Source: Lindgomyces ingoldianus | Taxonomy: Eukaryota; Ascomycota; Dothideomycetes; Pleosporales; Lindgomycetaceae | Reading direction: 5' to 3' | Length of the DNA: 43,610 nucleotides | Assembly (NCBI RefSeq): GCF_010093535.1 | Contig: NW_022985178.1 | Coordinates: forward strand, 981,612 to 1,025,221 | Part shown: piece by piece, positions 9,361-19,520 of the stretch | Numbering within the stretch: position 1 is the stretch's first letter | Layout: every line of letters begins with the position of its first letter | Notes under the pieces: generated by a model | The model's database searches: none | What the model saw: only the letters and a program-made list of their open reading frames with translations | Told to the model about the DNA's origin: nothing | Made by a program: the position numbers and the translations under genes

Positions 9361-9366
9361 TATAAG
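9361..9366 (+). promoter_or_regulatory. Probable TATA box of the LPMO gene
   Basis: TATAAG lies 139-144 bp upstream of the start codon and is followed by a CT-rich stretch (9410-9435, CTTCTTTTTCTCTCACGCTC), the usual arrangement at strongly expressed fungal genes. No transcript data support it. Confidence 0.45.
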
Positions 9367-9504
9367 AGCCTTATTCTGCCCATCAGTGGACGGCACGCTT
9401 GACGCTCACTTCTTTTTCTCTCACGCTCTTTTCAATCTGCGGCATCTTCGAATTTCAATTCACCTTCCATTCGTTCATTTTTAGCCCAACTTGCTCCTTT
9501 CAAA

Positions 9505-10569
9505 ATGAAGACTTCCACCATTTTTGCCCTGGCTGCCGCCGGGGGTGCTCAGCTTGCTGCGGCTCATAGCACAGTCTACGCCATTTGGGTTAACGACGTT
9601 GACCAGGGCCTAGGAAACAGCGCCAGTGGTTATATTCGTTCCCCTCCAAACAACAACCCTATCACTGATGTCACATCCGACGGCATGACCTGCAACTTGA
9701 ATAACGAGGCGACGGCCAAGACCATAGAGGTGAAGGGTGGGGACAAGATTACGTTCGAGTGGCACCACAACAACCGTGATGCTTCCGACGACATCATTGC
9801 TGAAGTGAGCCAGAAGCCTGCTTCATGTCTTTGCTGCTTTCGCTAACAGGAGTAGTCTCATCACGGCCCCGTTATGACCTATATTGCCCCAACCGAATCC
9901 AACGGAAAAGGCGACGTCTGGCTCAAGCTCGCTGAGGATGGCTTCGCTGACGGCGCTTGGGGGGTTGATCGCTTGATCCAGAACAAGGGCAAGCACAGCA
10001 TCACGCTCCCTGAATTGGCCGCGGGAGAGTACCTCCTCCGACCTGAGATCATCGCTCTCCACGAGGGCAACCGCCAAGGCGGTGCTCAATTCTACATGGA
10101 GTGCGTGCAGATCAAGGTCACCTCCTCTGGTTCCATCACCCTCCCAGCTGGTGTTGCGATCCCCGGAACCTACACTGCAACTGACCCGGGCGTTCTATTC
10201 GACATTTACAACTCGTTCACCTCATATCCAATTCCGGGCCCTGCCGTCTGGGATGGAGCCACCTCCGGAGGATCCACGGGCGGTGGTGCTTCTTCTGCTG
10301 CCCCCGCCTCCAGCGCTGCGCCTGCTACATCTGCAGCCCCAGTTGCTTCGTCTGCTCCCGCATCGCAGCCCGGCCGTACGACATTTGTCACTTCAGTTGT
10401 TGCCATCACGACCACCGTCCAGCCAAACCAATCCAGTCCGTCATCTGGTGCAGGCGCAGCTGTGGCGAAGTGGGGCCAGTGCGGTGGTAAGATGTATACA
10501 GGAAGCACGGCGTGCGTGTCCGGCTCGACCTGTCAGGTGCAGAACCCCTACTACTCGCAGTGCTTGTAG
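9505..10569 (+). CDS. AA9 lytic polysaccharide monooxygenase with C-terminal CBM1
   Basis: Secreted copper enzyme of family AA9 (formerly GH61) that oxidatively cleaves cellulose chains and so opens crystalline cellulose to hydrolases. Two exons (9505-9804 and 9856-10569) give 337 residues. Residues 1-20 are a signal peptide ending in AAA. Cleavage exposes His21, the N-terminal half of the copper histidine brace. The second ligand is in SHHGPVMTY (His103), and the axial Tyr180 lies in [10 protein letters not shown] together with Gln178; Cys63 and Cys183 can form the usual disulfide. The catalytic domain runs to about 235, then a Ser/Ala/Pro-rich linker (236-305), then a cellulose-binding CBM1 (306-337: WGQCGG...[13 protein letters not shown]) with its Trp and two Tyr. 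Start context is CAAAATG. The intron (9805-9855) begins GTGAGC, has branch sequence GCTAAC, and must end at TAG (9853-9855), since the nearer CAG would put a stop in frame. All key residues are present, so it is judged functional. C1 or C4 regioselectivity cannot be assigned. Confidence 0.95.
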
Positions 10570-11041
10570 ATATTTTCACTCCCAAGCATTGGTACTCACA
10601 TTTCATGCATGACCAGGCGTCGAGATGGATGGGAGATGCATTGGTTTTCTTCATTTTGATTTTGAGCAATATTTTCAAGGGCATGTCCCTCTTTGCATGT
10701 GGCTATGCCATGTTTGCTTCGGTGTAGATATACTTTCAAGACGAATAGAGTTCGAAGATTTTGTCGCTTTTTTACATTGCTGTCAAAGTTTCACTTGTGA
10801 ACGACATGCTGACTAATATCTTGTTGATGACAAGTTTCCGAGGTCGGGCGGCCCCACGCGGCCCCTGATTCCGGCTTCGCTTTCCGAATGCCGAATGTCG
10901 GCAATTCTGTCGCGCAGATTCATCGAGTCCTTGGGCTTGCTGACACGCAAACTCCTCCTCTCAACCCTCTTCTCTCAACCCTCCGGTGACCCCGCTTCCA
11001 GCGCTCAGTACTAGCAACTTGATGTTCATACACGCACCCTC
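10570..11041. other. Intergenic region, LPMO 3' end and Mpv17 promoter
   Basis: It holds the 3' untranslated region of the LPMO gene and the upstream region of the Mpv17-family gene, which is read in the same direction. The 10840-11030 part is GC-rich and CT-rich (TCCTCCTCTCAACCC), as in many fungal promoters. No other gene is visible. Confidence 0.6.
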
Positions 11042-12031
11042 ATGATACAAATGAGCCGCGCCTGGTCCCGCCTGGGACTACGGCGCACAAACTACTTCCA
11101 CCCTGCCACGTCTCCCTCTTCCGTCTTGCGGCGACCCAACTCCACGAAACCCGCGACCCCGAACAACGATGTAGCAACATCCAAGACGATACCCGGGCCG
11201 AGCTGGTTGTGGCTGGAGCCTATATACACGCCTTTTCGAGCTTACGGGAGAGTTCAACAACGCAGACCCTATGCGACACAGTTTGTCAGCGCGCTGGTGA
11301 TTTACTTCATCGGTGACATTGTCGCGCAAAGCATCAGCTCAGACAGTCCGACGGCCGGTAGTACTGGCGGGTGCAGTGTGGATAACGCCAATGGCGAGGA
11401 AAATATCGGAGGCGTGCTGGCGAACCGAGACTGGGCAAGAACCGGCCGGGCGCTGTTGATCGGAGGCATGGCCGCCATTCCCGGCTATCGCTGGTTCCTC
11501 TGGCTTGGAGAGTCGTTCAACTATCGCTCCAAGATTCTGTCCCTCACCACCAAAGTATGTGGCTTCTACTGCGCCTCGCTGGGTAATGAACACCCGAGCT
11601 AACGCTTGCAGGTCATCGTGAACCAAATCCTCTTCACGCCCATCTTCAACTCGTACTTCTTTGGCATGCAGTCTCTGCTTACCGGCTCCACGCTCCCTGA
11701 GATCTGGGAGCGCATCCAACATACAGTGCCGGTGAGCTGGGTCAATAGCTGCAAGATATGGCCGGCGGTTACGGCTTTTAGCTTTACGTTTATCCCGATC
11801 CAGTTTAGGAGCATCTTTGGAGGTGAGCCGCATTTCGATTTGAAGTTGATCGCACAGGGTGTTAACATTGGCTTAGGTGTCATTGCGATCGGCTGGCAGA
11901 CCTACCTTTCCCTTCTCAACCAGCGCGCTGCAGCGGAGGAGCAGGTGGCACACGAGCATGCGCACGACGAGTCGAAGGAGTCGAATTTGTCGCCAATCGA
12001 GTGCCAGGGGGAGAGCGAGGCGATGGCATAG
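11042..12031 (+). CDS. Mpv17/PMP22-family integral membrane protein
   Basis: Small four-helix proteins of mitochondrial inner or peroxisomal membranes (yeast Sym1, mammalian Mpv17 and PXMP2), thought to form channels; the exact substrate is unsettled. Three exons (11042-11554, 11612-11822, 11877-12031) give 292 residues. Family marks in order: PIYTPFRAY...RRPYATQF and GDIVAQSI (helix 1, residues 60-98), GRALLIGGMAAIPGYRWFLWL (136-155), KVIVNQILFTPIFNSYFF (171-188), and the signature WPAVTAFSFTFIP-QFRSIFG-W-YLS (221-253), which reads correctly only when a 54-bp in-frame intron (GTGAGC...TTAG, 11823-11876) is removed. The first intron (11555-11611) is GTATGT...GCAG with branch GCTAAC. The N-terminus is basic and Ser/Arg-rich (MSRAWSRLGLRR), which suggests mitochondrial targeting; a second in-frame ATG at 11051 may be the true start. 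A low-complexity insert (about 100-126) and a His/Glu-rich tail (260-292) are additions. No defect is seen. Confidence 0.88.
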
Positions 12032-12737
12032 TCACCCACTATTACACATTGGAGATAGGCCGGTCCCTTATCCGCTTATGGCATACTTTGGCGTTTGAGA
12101 TACATGGAATACATGGGTCATAGGACTCAATATCCCCAGACGCATCATTTTGAAAACACAAGCTAGGCCTCGACGGTCACTTTCCTTTGTCGCGCGAACT
12201 TAGACGGGGGTGCATCATAGACAGGCGTTTAGAATCGTTTACGGCAAGCCTCGATCGGGCTGTCCACCAAGACCATTATTCTTTTTTTTTAAAGTTTATA
12301 TTGTAATCACTCGGATCGCATGTCTTTTTCCTGCGTGTTGCCGCAGTTTCAATTCTTGTTCCTCGCCTAACACGTTGATCTTCTATCCCTTGAGCGACAG
12401 TGTCTCGTCCATGTACCCTCTCCTGAGGGCTCCCCCCTTTTCGTTCTCTTATACCCACGTCGCCCGTATGCAGATTAAACACAAGGAGCAGCATTGTGAT
12501 GGATTTCACGAGGGAAGAAGGATCATTCCGACTCTCTAGAATTAGATAACGTCATCATGGCGGCAGATTCACGGCTTAACCCCACTCCTGGAAAGGTTCC
12601 CAATTCCTCCGGGTTAAGTGCCCCGCACTTTCCTTCCTTCTCGAGTATTGACATCTAGGTTCTCCCACGTTATGCCAATGGATTCGAAAGAACTCGCTGT
12701 TCGGGACTCTTGGCCATAGCCCCCCAAACTCGAAGCC
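12032..12737. other. Intergenic region, Mpv17 3' end and former hexokinase promoter
   Basis: No recognisable gene. There is a T-rich run at 12282-12291. A small ORF at 12210-12539 has no resemblance to any protein I know and is not called. Part of this region presumably served as promoter of the hexokinase, including a CCCCGC (CreA-type) word near 12621. Confidence 0.55.
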
Positions 12738-14065
12738 ATGGTTGACTTACCTCCATAAATTGAGCGTGAGCTAGCTAAAGGGCTTTAGGTTTTGGGGGAG
12801 AAGTTGAAGGAGACTATGAAGAGATATCGGCAGGAGCTTAAAGGAGGTGGGGAGTTGACCCACCCGGCTCCTCTGCAGGTTCGAAGGAAAAACACAGCCT
12901 CATCCAAAGACAGTAAAAAACTCCCCGAATTACTCAGAACCAGCACCGCCGAAGACTTCTAGATTTACTTCGCCGACTCCCTGCACGAGTTTACGGGCGC
13001 AAACAATTTGAGTGAGCAGGACTCAACCGAAAATTCAATACCGCTGGATTTCACATTCAGCTCACTTGTGACGCAGAATAATATTGATCACAGAGTATAG
13101 CAAACCTGGACTACTGGACTGAAGGCATCGACATCGAAGGTATAAGAGGGGAGGATGTAGCGCAGCAATTGCGTCACATGTTTTCCGCCCAAGATCTTCT
13201 CGTTCGTCTTGTGGCTCTTGTCAACGATACCGTGATCACCATGATCGCGTCTGCGCATGCCGGCCTCAAGACTACCGGTGTGATGTTCAGGATCGTGTGT
13301 AATGCGGCGTAAATAAAGAACCAGAGCGCTTCAGAAAACTCGGTTTTGGGGAAGGGAAGTGGCAGGGGTTGAAGGAGGGGTGCAAGTTAGCGATTGATTG
13401 CGGAATACGGTGCGTTTGATAACGAGCATCGCGCGCATCCCCAGACGGGGTACGATGAGCCGGTTAGGGAAGAGAGTCCGAGGCCTGGGAAGCAACCGTG
13501 TCAAAAAGTGAGTGCGGGGCTGTATCTCTGTATCTTGAGAATTTATTTCTGCATTGTGGAGTCGGATCTTGCTGGAAAGAGGTTCATCTTCATGCCTCAA
13601 GACATCTCCAAATTCCACGAACCGTACAGCATTGTCGCGGGTCCCATCGGAGATTGAAAAAAGGCGGATCTTCCTCGTTTCAGGAGACGGGGAATTGGTT
13701 TACGTTGAAGAGGCTTTGATTAGAATTTTTCGGATTCTGAACTCGTGGTACGTGGTGCTCGACTCCGTGCATGCGGCGTTGTTGCTATATAGTTCAAGGA
13801 AGGAATTGTGCAGGGCAAGTAGCTGCTGAGGGTAGAATAACAAAAGAACACTCAAAGTTTAAGAAGAAGTAGGTTATAGCTTTGGGGGAGATCTTGGACT
13901 AGGGAAGTTGAGATCAGGAAGCGGGTGGTAGTACAGGGCGAGAGGGAGTGTAGGAAAGTGGAGGGTGAGGATCTGATCCAAATGACGAATGCGGAGGATG
14001 GGGGTGGTTTTGGTGTCACGGTAATTGCGACCATGACGTTGGAAAGGATGGGGAGGGGAATTTAA
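12738..14065 (+). pseudogene. Hexokinase-family (hexokinase/glucokinase) pseudogene
   Basis: Hexokinases phosphorylate glucose with ATP in the cytosol. The relic starts at ATG 12738 (MVDLPP-stop-IERELAKGL) and can be followed through several frames: LPELLRTSTAEDF-stop-IYFADSLHEF (about 12925-12990), DFTFSSLVTQNNIDH (sugar-binding region, 13045-13090), then after a duplication of TGGACT the segment WTEGIDIEGIRGEDV, ALVNDTV (catalytic Asp codon 13226-13228), VMFRIVCNAA (family: IFGTGCNAA), EYGAFDNEH (about 13395-13425), ESPRPGKQ, AGLYL, PQDISKFHEPYS, RLRACGVVAI, and AEDGGGFGVTVIATMTLERM ending at TAA 14063-14065. The overall length (about 440 codons) is near the usual 480-500. At least four frameshifts and about six stops make it dead. 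The N-terminal phosphate-binding segment (LDxGGTNxRV) is missing, which implies an internal deletion of about 50 codons around 12850-12925. The wording near IDH-QTW is closer to hexokinase than to glucokinase, but this is not certain. Confidence 0.87.
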
Positions 14066-15000
14066 ATGCGATTTGGGGCGTTTGAAGAGACGGAGTAAAT
14101 GTTTTATTTACAACAGGCTTGGCTAGGAGAAAGCCTCTGCGAACGTCTCTGGGGATTGAGTAAGGATGATTTTGCCGAAACACTGCTTCTTATTTCTAAA
14201 AATAGAAGGTCCGTTGGACGGTAATATGGGACTGTAGTCGTCATCCTATTGAAGTGATCTCCAAGTCTAGCAGGAATTTTGAGTGGAAGACTCTCTCTAT
14301 TCATATTCTGTGATAGGCCATAACACGTCGTGTAAGTCCATCGAAGCAAGACCATGGTTGCCGCTCGTTTCCATTACATGCAAAATGAATTACAGGCACA
14401 ACCTCGTCTGACTCTCAGTCAAATACAAGAACAATGTTAACGTCCGTCCCTGTGTAGCAAAAAATCCTCTATGCTGAAATATACCAGGGGTACTTTAGCT
14501 TCAAGCAACTCAAAATCTGTGCGCATATTAATTTTCACTATAATTATGTATAAATTGTGTGCTAGAGCGACGTCCTAACCCTGTCTTGCCTAAAGATTAC
14601 GTTTGCATAGTTGCTGTTGTGCCTGCATTATACAGAGACCCTTTCTTTTGTGTCGAAACAGCATTCTACTTCTACAGCACAACTACTAAGCTCCTACAAC
14701 TTTTAGCACTTATAGAAGGTCTTATCCAAACCTTAGAGCCTTACTACAATACTAGGAAATTATTGTTAGCCTTGTGTCGGCTGTGGCGGGCAAATTTATG
14801 CAAGATCGCCACGCTAGGCGGTACTTCCAATCAAATCAACTACTAGTCTAGGATAGTGCGAAATAGCCTCGCACGCCTCACATAATCCTGCCGGTATAAT
14901 TTACGTACCATACAGTGAATGTTAAACCAACTCTATGAAAACACCTACAAAGCCAACTAAAAAGGTCATGGCCGTAGCGGGCCGGCTACCCTCCCTGCTT
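14066..15000. other. No recognisable gene; edge of the gene island
   Basis: Composition falls gradually towards the AT-rich transposon nest. The only longer open frame (14559-14846, plus) begins without a good ATG and resembles nothing I recognise. No inverted ends or repeats shared with the rest of the window were found until about 15057. Confidence 0.5.
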
Positions 15001-15056
15001 GCAGTGGAAAGATCTCACTACTAATCGCTTTACTGTATTTCACCGCCTATGTAACG

Positions 15057-15151
15057 GCGCAGGCAAGACAATAGGTCCGATTGCAGTGTGAATCCACTCA
15101 GGCATATGGGAGTGCGTGAGGACTTAATAACCTGGGAATACCATTAACGCC
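15057..15151 (+). repeat. Dispersed repeat R, copy 2
   Basis: It matches 4713-4818 in inverted orientation (GCATATGGGAGTGCGTG, GTGTGAATCCA). It is cut at a TA by the insertion of the Fot-B element that starts at 15154: the left copy continues ...ATTAACACTTATAGG where this copy reads ATTAACGCC-TA-ACGTAC. Confidence 0.5.
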
Positions 15152-15153
15152 TA

Positions 15154-15381
15154 ACGTACTTCACAGGCGAGTTGCTCACACACCTAAGTTGCTTACTTTT
15201 GCTAAGACTCTACTAAACTACTTTTTTTATACTAATGCATTTATAATAACACTACTTAGATATGCTAAAAAAATATTAAATATAGCTTACACTTTAAGCT
15301 TTTAAATAAAATATAAGACTTTTAAAGTAATATACTACAGCTATATATAAAGTTTTTTAAAAAATAATAAATAACTAATAT
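15154..15381 (+). mobile_element. Fot-B/foldback element B3, left part
   Basis: TA (15152-15153) is followed by the Fot-B terminal inverted repeat ACGTACTTCACAGGCGAGTT and about 230 bp of 5' subterminal sequence. It is interrupted at AATAT (15377-15381) by Copia element D1 and continues at 33813 with ACTAAATAAC..., exactly as the uninterrupted Fot-B at 21160 (reverse complement) predicts. Confidence 0.8.
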
Positions 15382-15661
15382 TGTTAAATAGGCTCTAACA
15401 GCTAGCTGCTTATAGTATAAGCACTTAAGTAGCAAGAGTAAGAGTGGTGTACAGTGTGCACAGTGTACAAGGTAGGTAAGGTAAGGGCAACATGTTTCTA
15501 GTTCTATTACTCTTATTTTTCCTCTATATAAAGAAAAAAAAAGATATTTAAATATTTATGCATAAAGGTTTACATATAAGCATTATATAACATAAATACA
15601 TAGTTCTACTTATGCGCAATTGCTTATATCTAGACTATAACACTGCTACTGTGTATAAACA
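15382..15661 (-). repeat. 3' LTR of D1 (280 bp)
   Basis: It runs TGTTAAATAGGCTC...TATAAACA. The left half keeps GTGGTGTACAGTGTGCAC, while the right half has lost nearly all CpA (GCGCA to ATACA type changes). Confidence 0.9.
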
Positions 15662-15995
15662 CTAGTAACTTTTCTTTTTATCTAAGAAGTTACCTTTTAT
15701 ACACATTACCTTTCTTCTATCTGTGTAGGTCTATTTAATTACATTTTACCTTTACTTTACCTTATTTATTAAAACTTGCCTTAGTAATACTATATATTAA
15801 GATAGGCTAGTTACACTATATAAATAGCTTTATAAATAGTGTAAAGTGTTTTAGGCTATTATTATCTAGCTTTTATACACTTACTTTATAAGTAATTTAG
15901 TAGTGTATAAACTGTTTTATGTAGAGTTTTATGCTAAAATAGTGTAGAATCTTTATGTAAGCAGGTGCGTAGGAAAGTGTATATAATAAGGTTTT

Positions 15996-16275
15996 TGTTA
16001 AATAGGCTCTAACAGCTAGCTGCTTATAGTATAAGCACTTAAGTAGCAAGAGTAAGAGTAGTGTATAGTGTGTACAGCGTATAAGGTAGGTAAGGTAAGA
16101 GTAACATGTTTCTAGTTCTATTACTCTTATTTTTCCTTTATATAAAGAAAAAAGGGGATATTTAGATATTTACACATTAAGGTTTACACATAAGCATTAT
16201 ATAACATAGATATGTAGTCCTGCTTATGCGTAATTACTTATATCTAGATTATAACACTGCTACTATGTATAGACA
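15996..16275 (-). repeat. 3' LTR of D2 (280 bp)
   Basis: Ends are TGTTAAATAGG and ATAGACA. The inner (right) half is strongly RIP-mutated. Confidence 0.9.
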
Positions 16276-16721
16276 CTAGTAACTTTTCTTTTTGTCTAAA
16301 GAGTTACCTTTTATACATGTTACCTCTTTTTTGTCTATGTAAGTCTATCTAATTATGTTCTACCTTTACTCTACTTTATTTATTAGAACTTACCTTAGTA
16401 ATGCTGTATATTAAAATAGGCTAGTTACACTATATAAAGAGCTTTATAAATAGTGTAAAGTATTTTAAGCTATTATTATCTAGCCTTTATCTGCTTACCT
16501 TATAAGTAATTTAGTAGTGTATAAACTATTTTATGTAGGGTTTTATGCTAGAATAGTATAGGATCTTTGCGTAGGCAGGTGCGTAGGGAGGTGTATATAA
16601 TAAGGTCTTCTCTTTTTCTTTACTTTCTTTTCTTTATCCTTTACTTTTTAAGCCCTACTGTATAATTCTCTAGCTCTTTTCTTTTTTTATATAGTGCTAA
16701 TAGTAATAGATACTTCTGCCT

Positions 16722-16760
<39 letters not shown>
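16722..16760. repeat. (CA)n(GA)n microsatellite in D2
   Basis: A CA run followed by a long GA run lies just upstream of ATGTCTTTC on the plus strand, in the region between pol and the 3' LTR. The same place in other copies has CA-rich versions at 30439-30469 and 35196-35242, with different lengths. Confidence 0.85.
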
Positions 16761-17270
16761 TGTCTTTCTAGCCTTCCTCCTCTACCTCTAGCGCTGTTAG
16801 TGCGGGCGTTTTTAATGTCCTTATGCAGTCTAGCAGCCTAGGGCGCATTTATGTTACCCTTCTAACTAGTTCTACTACTAATTAGTAGTTTATTTAGTGT
16901 CTTAGCATAAACATATAAATTCTTTAGCTTTTTTACTTTCTTTTTATATAAAATGCTAATTATAGATAGGCTAAAAAGTAGCATATAGTAGCTTTACTAT
17001 TTTATAATATTAATATTATTTTACCTACTAGCACTAATCTGCAGCTATAGGCAGCAAAGGTTGTGTGTTATAAGAGGTACTTCTATGCAGTTTTAGTCTA
17101 AAGTTATAGTTAAGTTCTAGTAACTTTATATACTTATTATTATAGTAGCACTACTAGTGCTTTTTTTTTATTAAGTGTTATATATTAGCTAACTTCTAGG
17201 CTAATGCCTATGCCTTATGTGTATAGTAGAGCTGTGGTCTGCATTGTAACTACTATATATAAGGGGTAGT
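16760..17270 (+). other. Possible antisense reading frame between pol and 3' LTR (family D)
   Basis: On the strand opposite to pol, an ATG right after the GA run opens a frame of about 165 codons (MSFxPSSSTSSAVSAGVFNV...) that is broken only by TAG and TAA, all explainable as mutated Gln codons. Related copies are at 30469 and 35240; D4 has lost it by deletion. Because RIP removes TGA-forming contexts on both strands, an open-but-for-Gln frame is weak evidence, and the minus strand of the same region also reads fairly openly. No homology is recognised. Confidence 0.3.
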
Positions 17271-17439
17271 AGCTTTTTCTTTTTTTATATACTAGATAAA
17301 TAGACTATTTTTTTTATATATCCTTCTCTTCTAATCTTATAATAAGAAAAATAAGTGTGTATAATAAAAAAAATAAAAAAAAATAGGCCTTATATAAAAG
17401 TGTTGTTAGTTTAGTTAGTTTAAAGCATCTTTACACATA

Positions 17440-19510
17440 GAATCTAGCTAGTCTACAGATGCTTCTATCTAGACAGAGAGGCAGTTAGTTAGGACTAATA
17501 ATTAAAAAGCTTAGTTTAGTGTTTTTTATATATATACATTTACTAAGTTGTTTTTACTATTAATCTACTTTATTTTAGTAATTTCTTTTTTTTATATAAT
17601 TTACAAAGTAACATAATGTTAATTATAAGTTACTTTTTACTAGTAGTGCCTAGCTTAATAAAGTAATTATATAGAAACTTTAAATCTATATAGATTACTA
17701 CTAGAATTAGTAGTAGTTTAAGCATTTATATAATTTACTATAGAGTTATACTAAAAGTAATTATATTATTAAACCCTCTAACTATTCTATATAGTTTGCT
17801 AGTAAAGACACTTTTAGTTACTCTTTTACACTTAGTAGAATTCTAGTGTATAATGTTACCTAGTATTTTAAAGTAGTTACCTTACTTTATATAGTTTTTA
17901 TTACTTAATATAATTATAAATTCTAGCTATAAGCTAAAGTTTTTATTATTAGTAAATAATTTATTTATAAAAATAAATAGCTTTACATAATTAAGCTATA
18001 ATAGTAGAAAGGTAAGACTATGCTTACTGTTATCTATCTACTATTAGATTTATATGTTAAGTGTGTTAATGTTATTATATAAAAGGTCTATAGTTTATGT
18101 AGTAATAAATAAGTTAAATGCTACTTTTAGTTAATATATAAATATAATGTATGCTTTTTTTATATGTTACTTAACATATTATTATACAGCATCCTTATTT
18201 TTTAAGTTAATTATATAAAAGTAGCTTACTTATTCTTTTTAAGTAAAAACTACTATGTTATGTGTAAGTTTAATCCTTTTACTATTAAACTTAATAAGCT
18301 GCTTTTTTACTAAGATAGTCTTACTTTTTATGTAAAACTTTACTTTTTATAGTTTCTTTTTTTCTTTTTACACAAAATCTTTTATTATAATACTTAAAGT
18401 GTTGTCTATCTATAAGCTAGTAATACTAAAGGTGTGCTTTTTTTTATTAGTAATTAAAAAGTAAGAGTTATATAAAAAAATATGCATGCGTAGCTTTTCT
18501 TTATAGTAGTTATAGTATGTCTTAAACTAATATAGTTCTAATTTAGCAGCTTTATATAAGAGTTATACAACCTAGAGTATTATATTTAGTAGAAAGCTCT
18601 AGCGCATCTTTTTTAGTAGCTTTATGTATAATGTGCGCATAAGCTTATCTATTAATTAAATATATGCTTATGTAATATTACATAGTTTAAAATGCATTCT
18701 GTACATAGCTTTTAGGCTTACTTTTATAGCTAAAAGTAGTCTCTAGCTTATTCTCTAGATAGTTAGTAACTAAGTAAAGATTTTTCTTTTTTTTTTATCT
18801 AAGTAGCTAGTAAACACTAGGCAAGATTTTTTATATAGTTAAGTTATTTTGCCTTTTACTTTTTATATAAAGTAAAAGTTAAAAATCTAACTTTTATGCT
18901 TTATTAAGTTATACGCTATAACCTTAAAAGTGCTGTTAGTAATTAAAGTGTTTATCTTTATATAGTCTAATTCTTTAAATAGTTTTTTAAGTGTAGTAAT
19001 TACACTGTCTATATAAAGCTTAATAGATAAAGCTTAATTATTTTTCTTCTTTTAAGTTAGGAATACCTAGTCTAGACTTTATGCAGGTTTCCTTTACTTT
19101 TTACTTTTTCTAGTATTTATATCTTTCTTTTACACTAGTGCAGCATTGCTATCCTAAAGGGCTTAGTCTATAGTAGGCTTTAGTTCTGCCTTTATAACAT
19201 TTTTATAAGGCTGTTCTTTTTTTCTTTTTTTTAAAAAATCCTTTTATATAAGGATTAGTTTATCTAGGTTATTTATTATAAGTAGGTTATCTTTCTTTTT
19301 TTCTTTATAGTATAGTTTAACCTGTGTATATTAGAGCTTTAGTAGGCTATTTTTTTTTTAATAATAATATCTCTCTCTTTAATGCTCTTAATCTTGTATA
19401 GGTTAGTCTAGCTTTTTTTCTTCCTCTATGCTATAATCTCTAAGCTAAGAGAAAAGTTAAGAACTTTATATATTATAAAGCTATTATAAGTGTTAATTAT
19501 ATAATTAATG
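17440..19510 (-). pseudogene. Copia pol relic of D2: reverse transcriptase and RNase H
   Basis: It aligns through its whole length with the D4 pol at 38100-39760, where motifs are readable. RNase H lies at about 17440-18000 and reverse transcriptase at about 18400-19500. Gln and Trp codons have become stops and Gly/Asp codons have become Ser/Asn, as RIP on a minus-strand gene shows. It is cut at 19520 by the Fot-B element; integrase resumes at about 21389. Confidence 0.75.
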
Positions 19511-19520
19511 TTTACTTTTA

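Larger units (their letters stand above)
7949..9504. other. Long intergenic region between divergent transporter and LPMO genes
   Basis: 1.56 kb of normal composition separate the divergently read transporter pseudogene and the LPMO gene, so both promoters should lie here. Overlapping short ORFs exist on the plus strand (8178-8630, 8251-8532, 8504-8743), but none resembles a known protein and their codon use is not convincing. I see nothing else that can be supported apart from the core-promoter elements listed below. Confidence 0.6.

Noticed and set aside
12210..12539. 109-codon ORF after the Mpv17 gene
   Set aside because: Low-complexity Phe/Cys-rich translation of the 3' region; nothing recognisable.
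14559..14846. 95-codon ORF at the edge of the island
   Set aside because: No proper ATG and no homology that I can name. It may be a fragment of an old element, but this cannot be supported.
16760..19500. Family D read as a plus-strand element, for example a tyrosine-recombinase (Starship-type) captain
   Set aside because: Plus frames look partly open, but the minus strand gives clear Copia RT, RNase H and integrase motifs, and LTRs with 5-bp duplications fit a retrotransposon.
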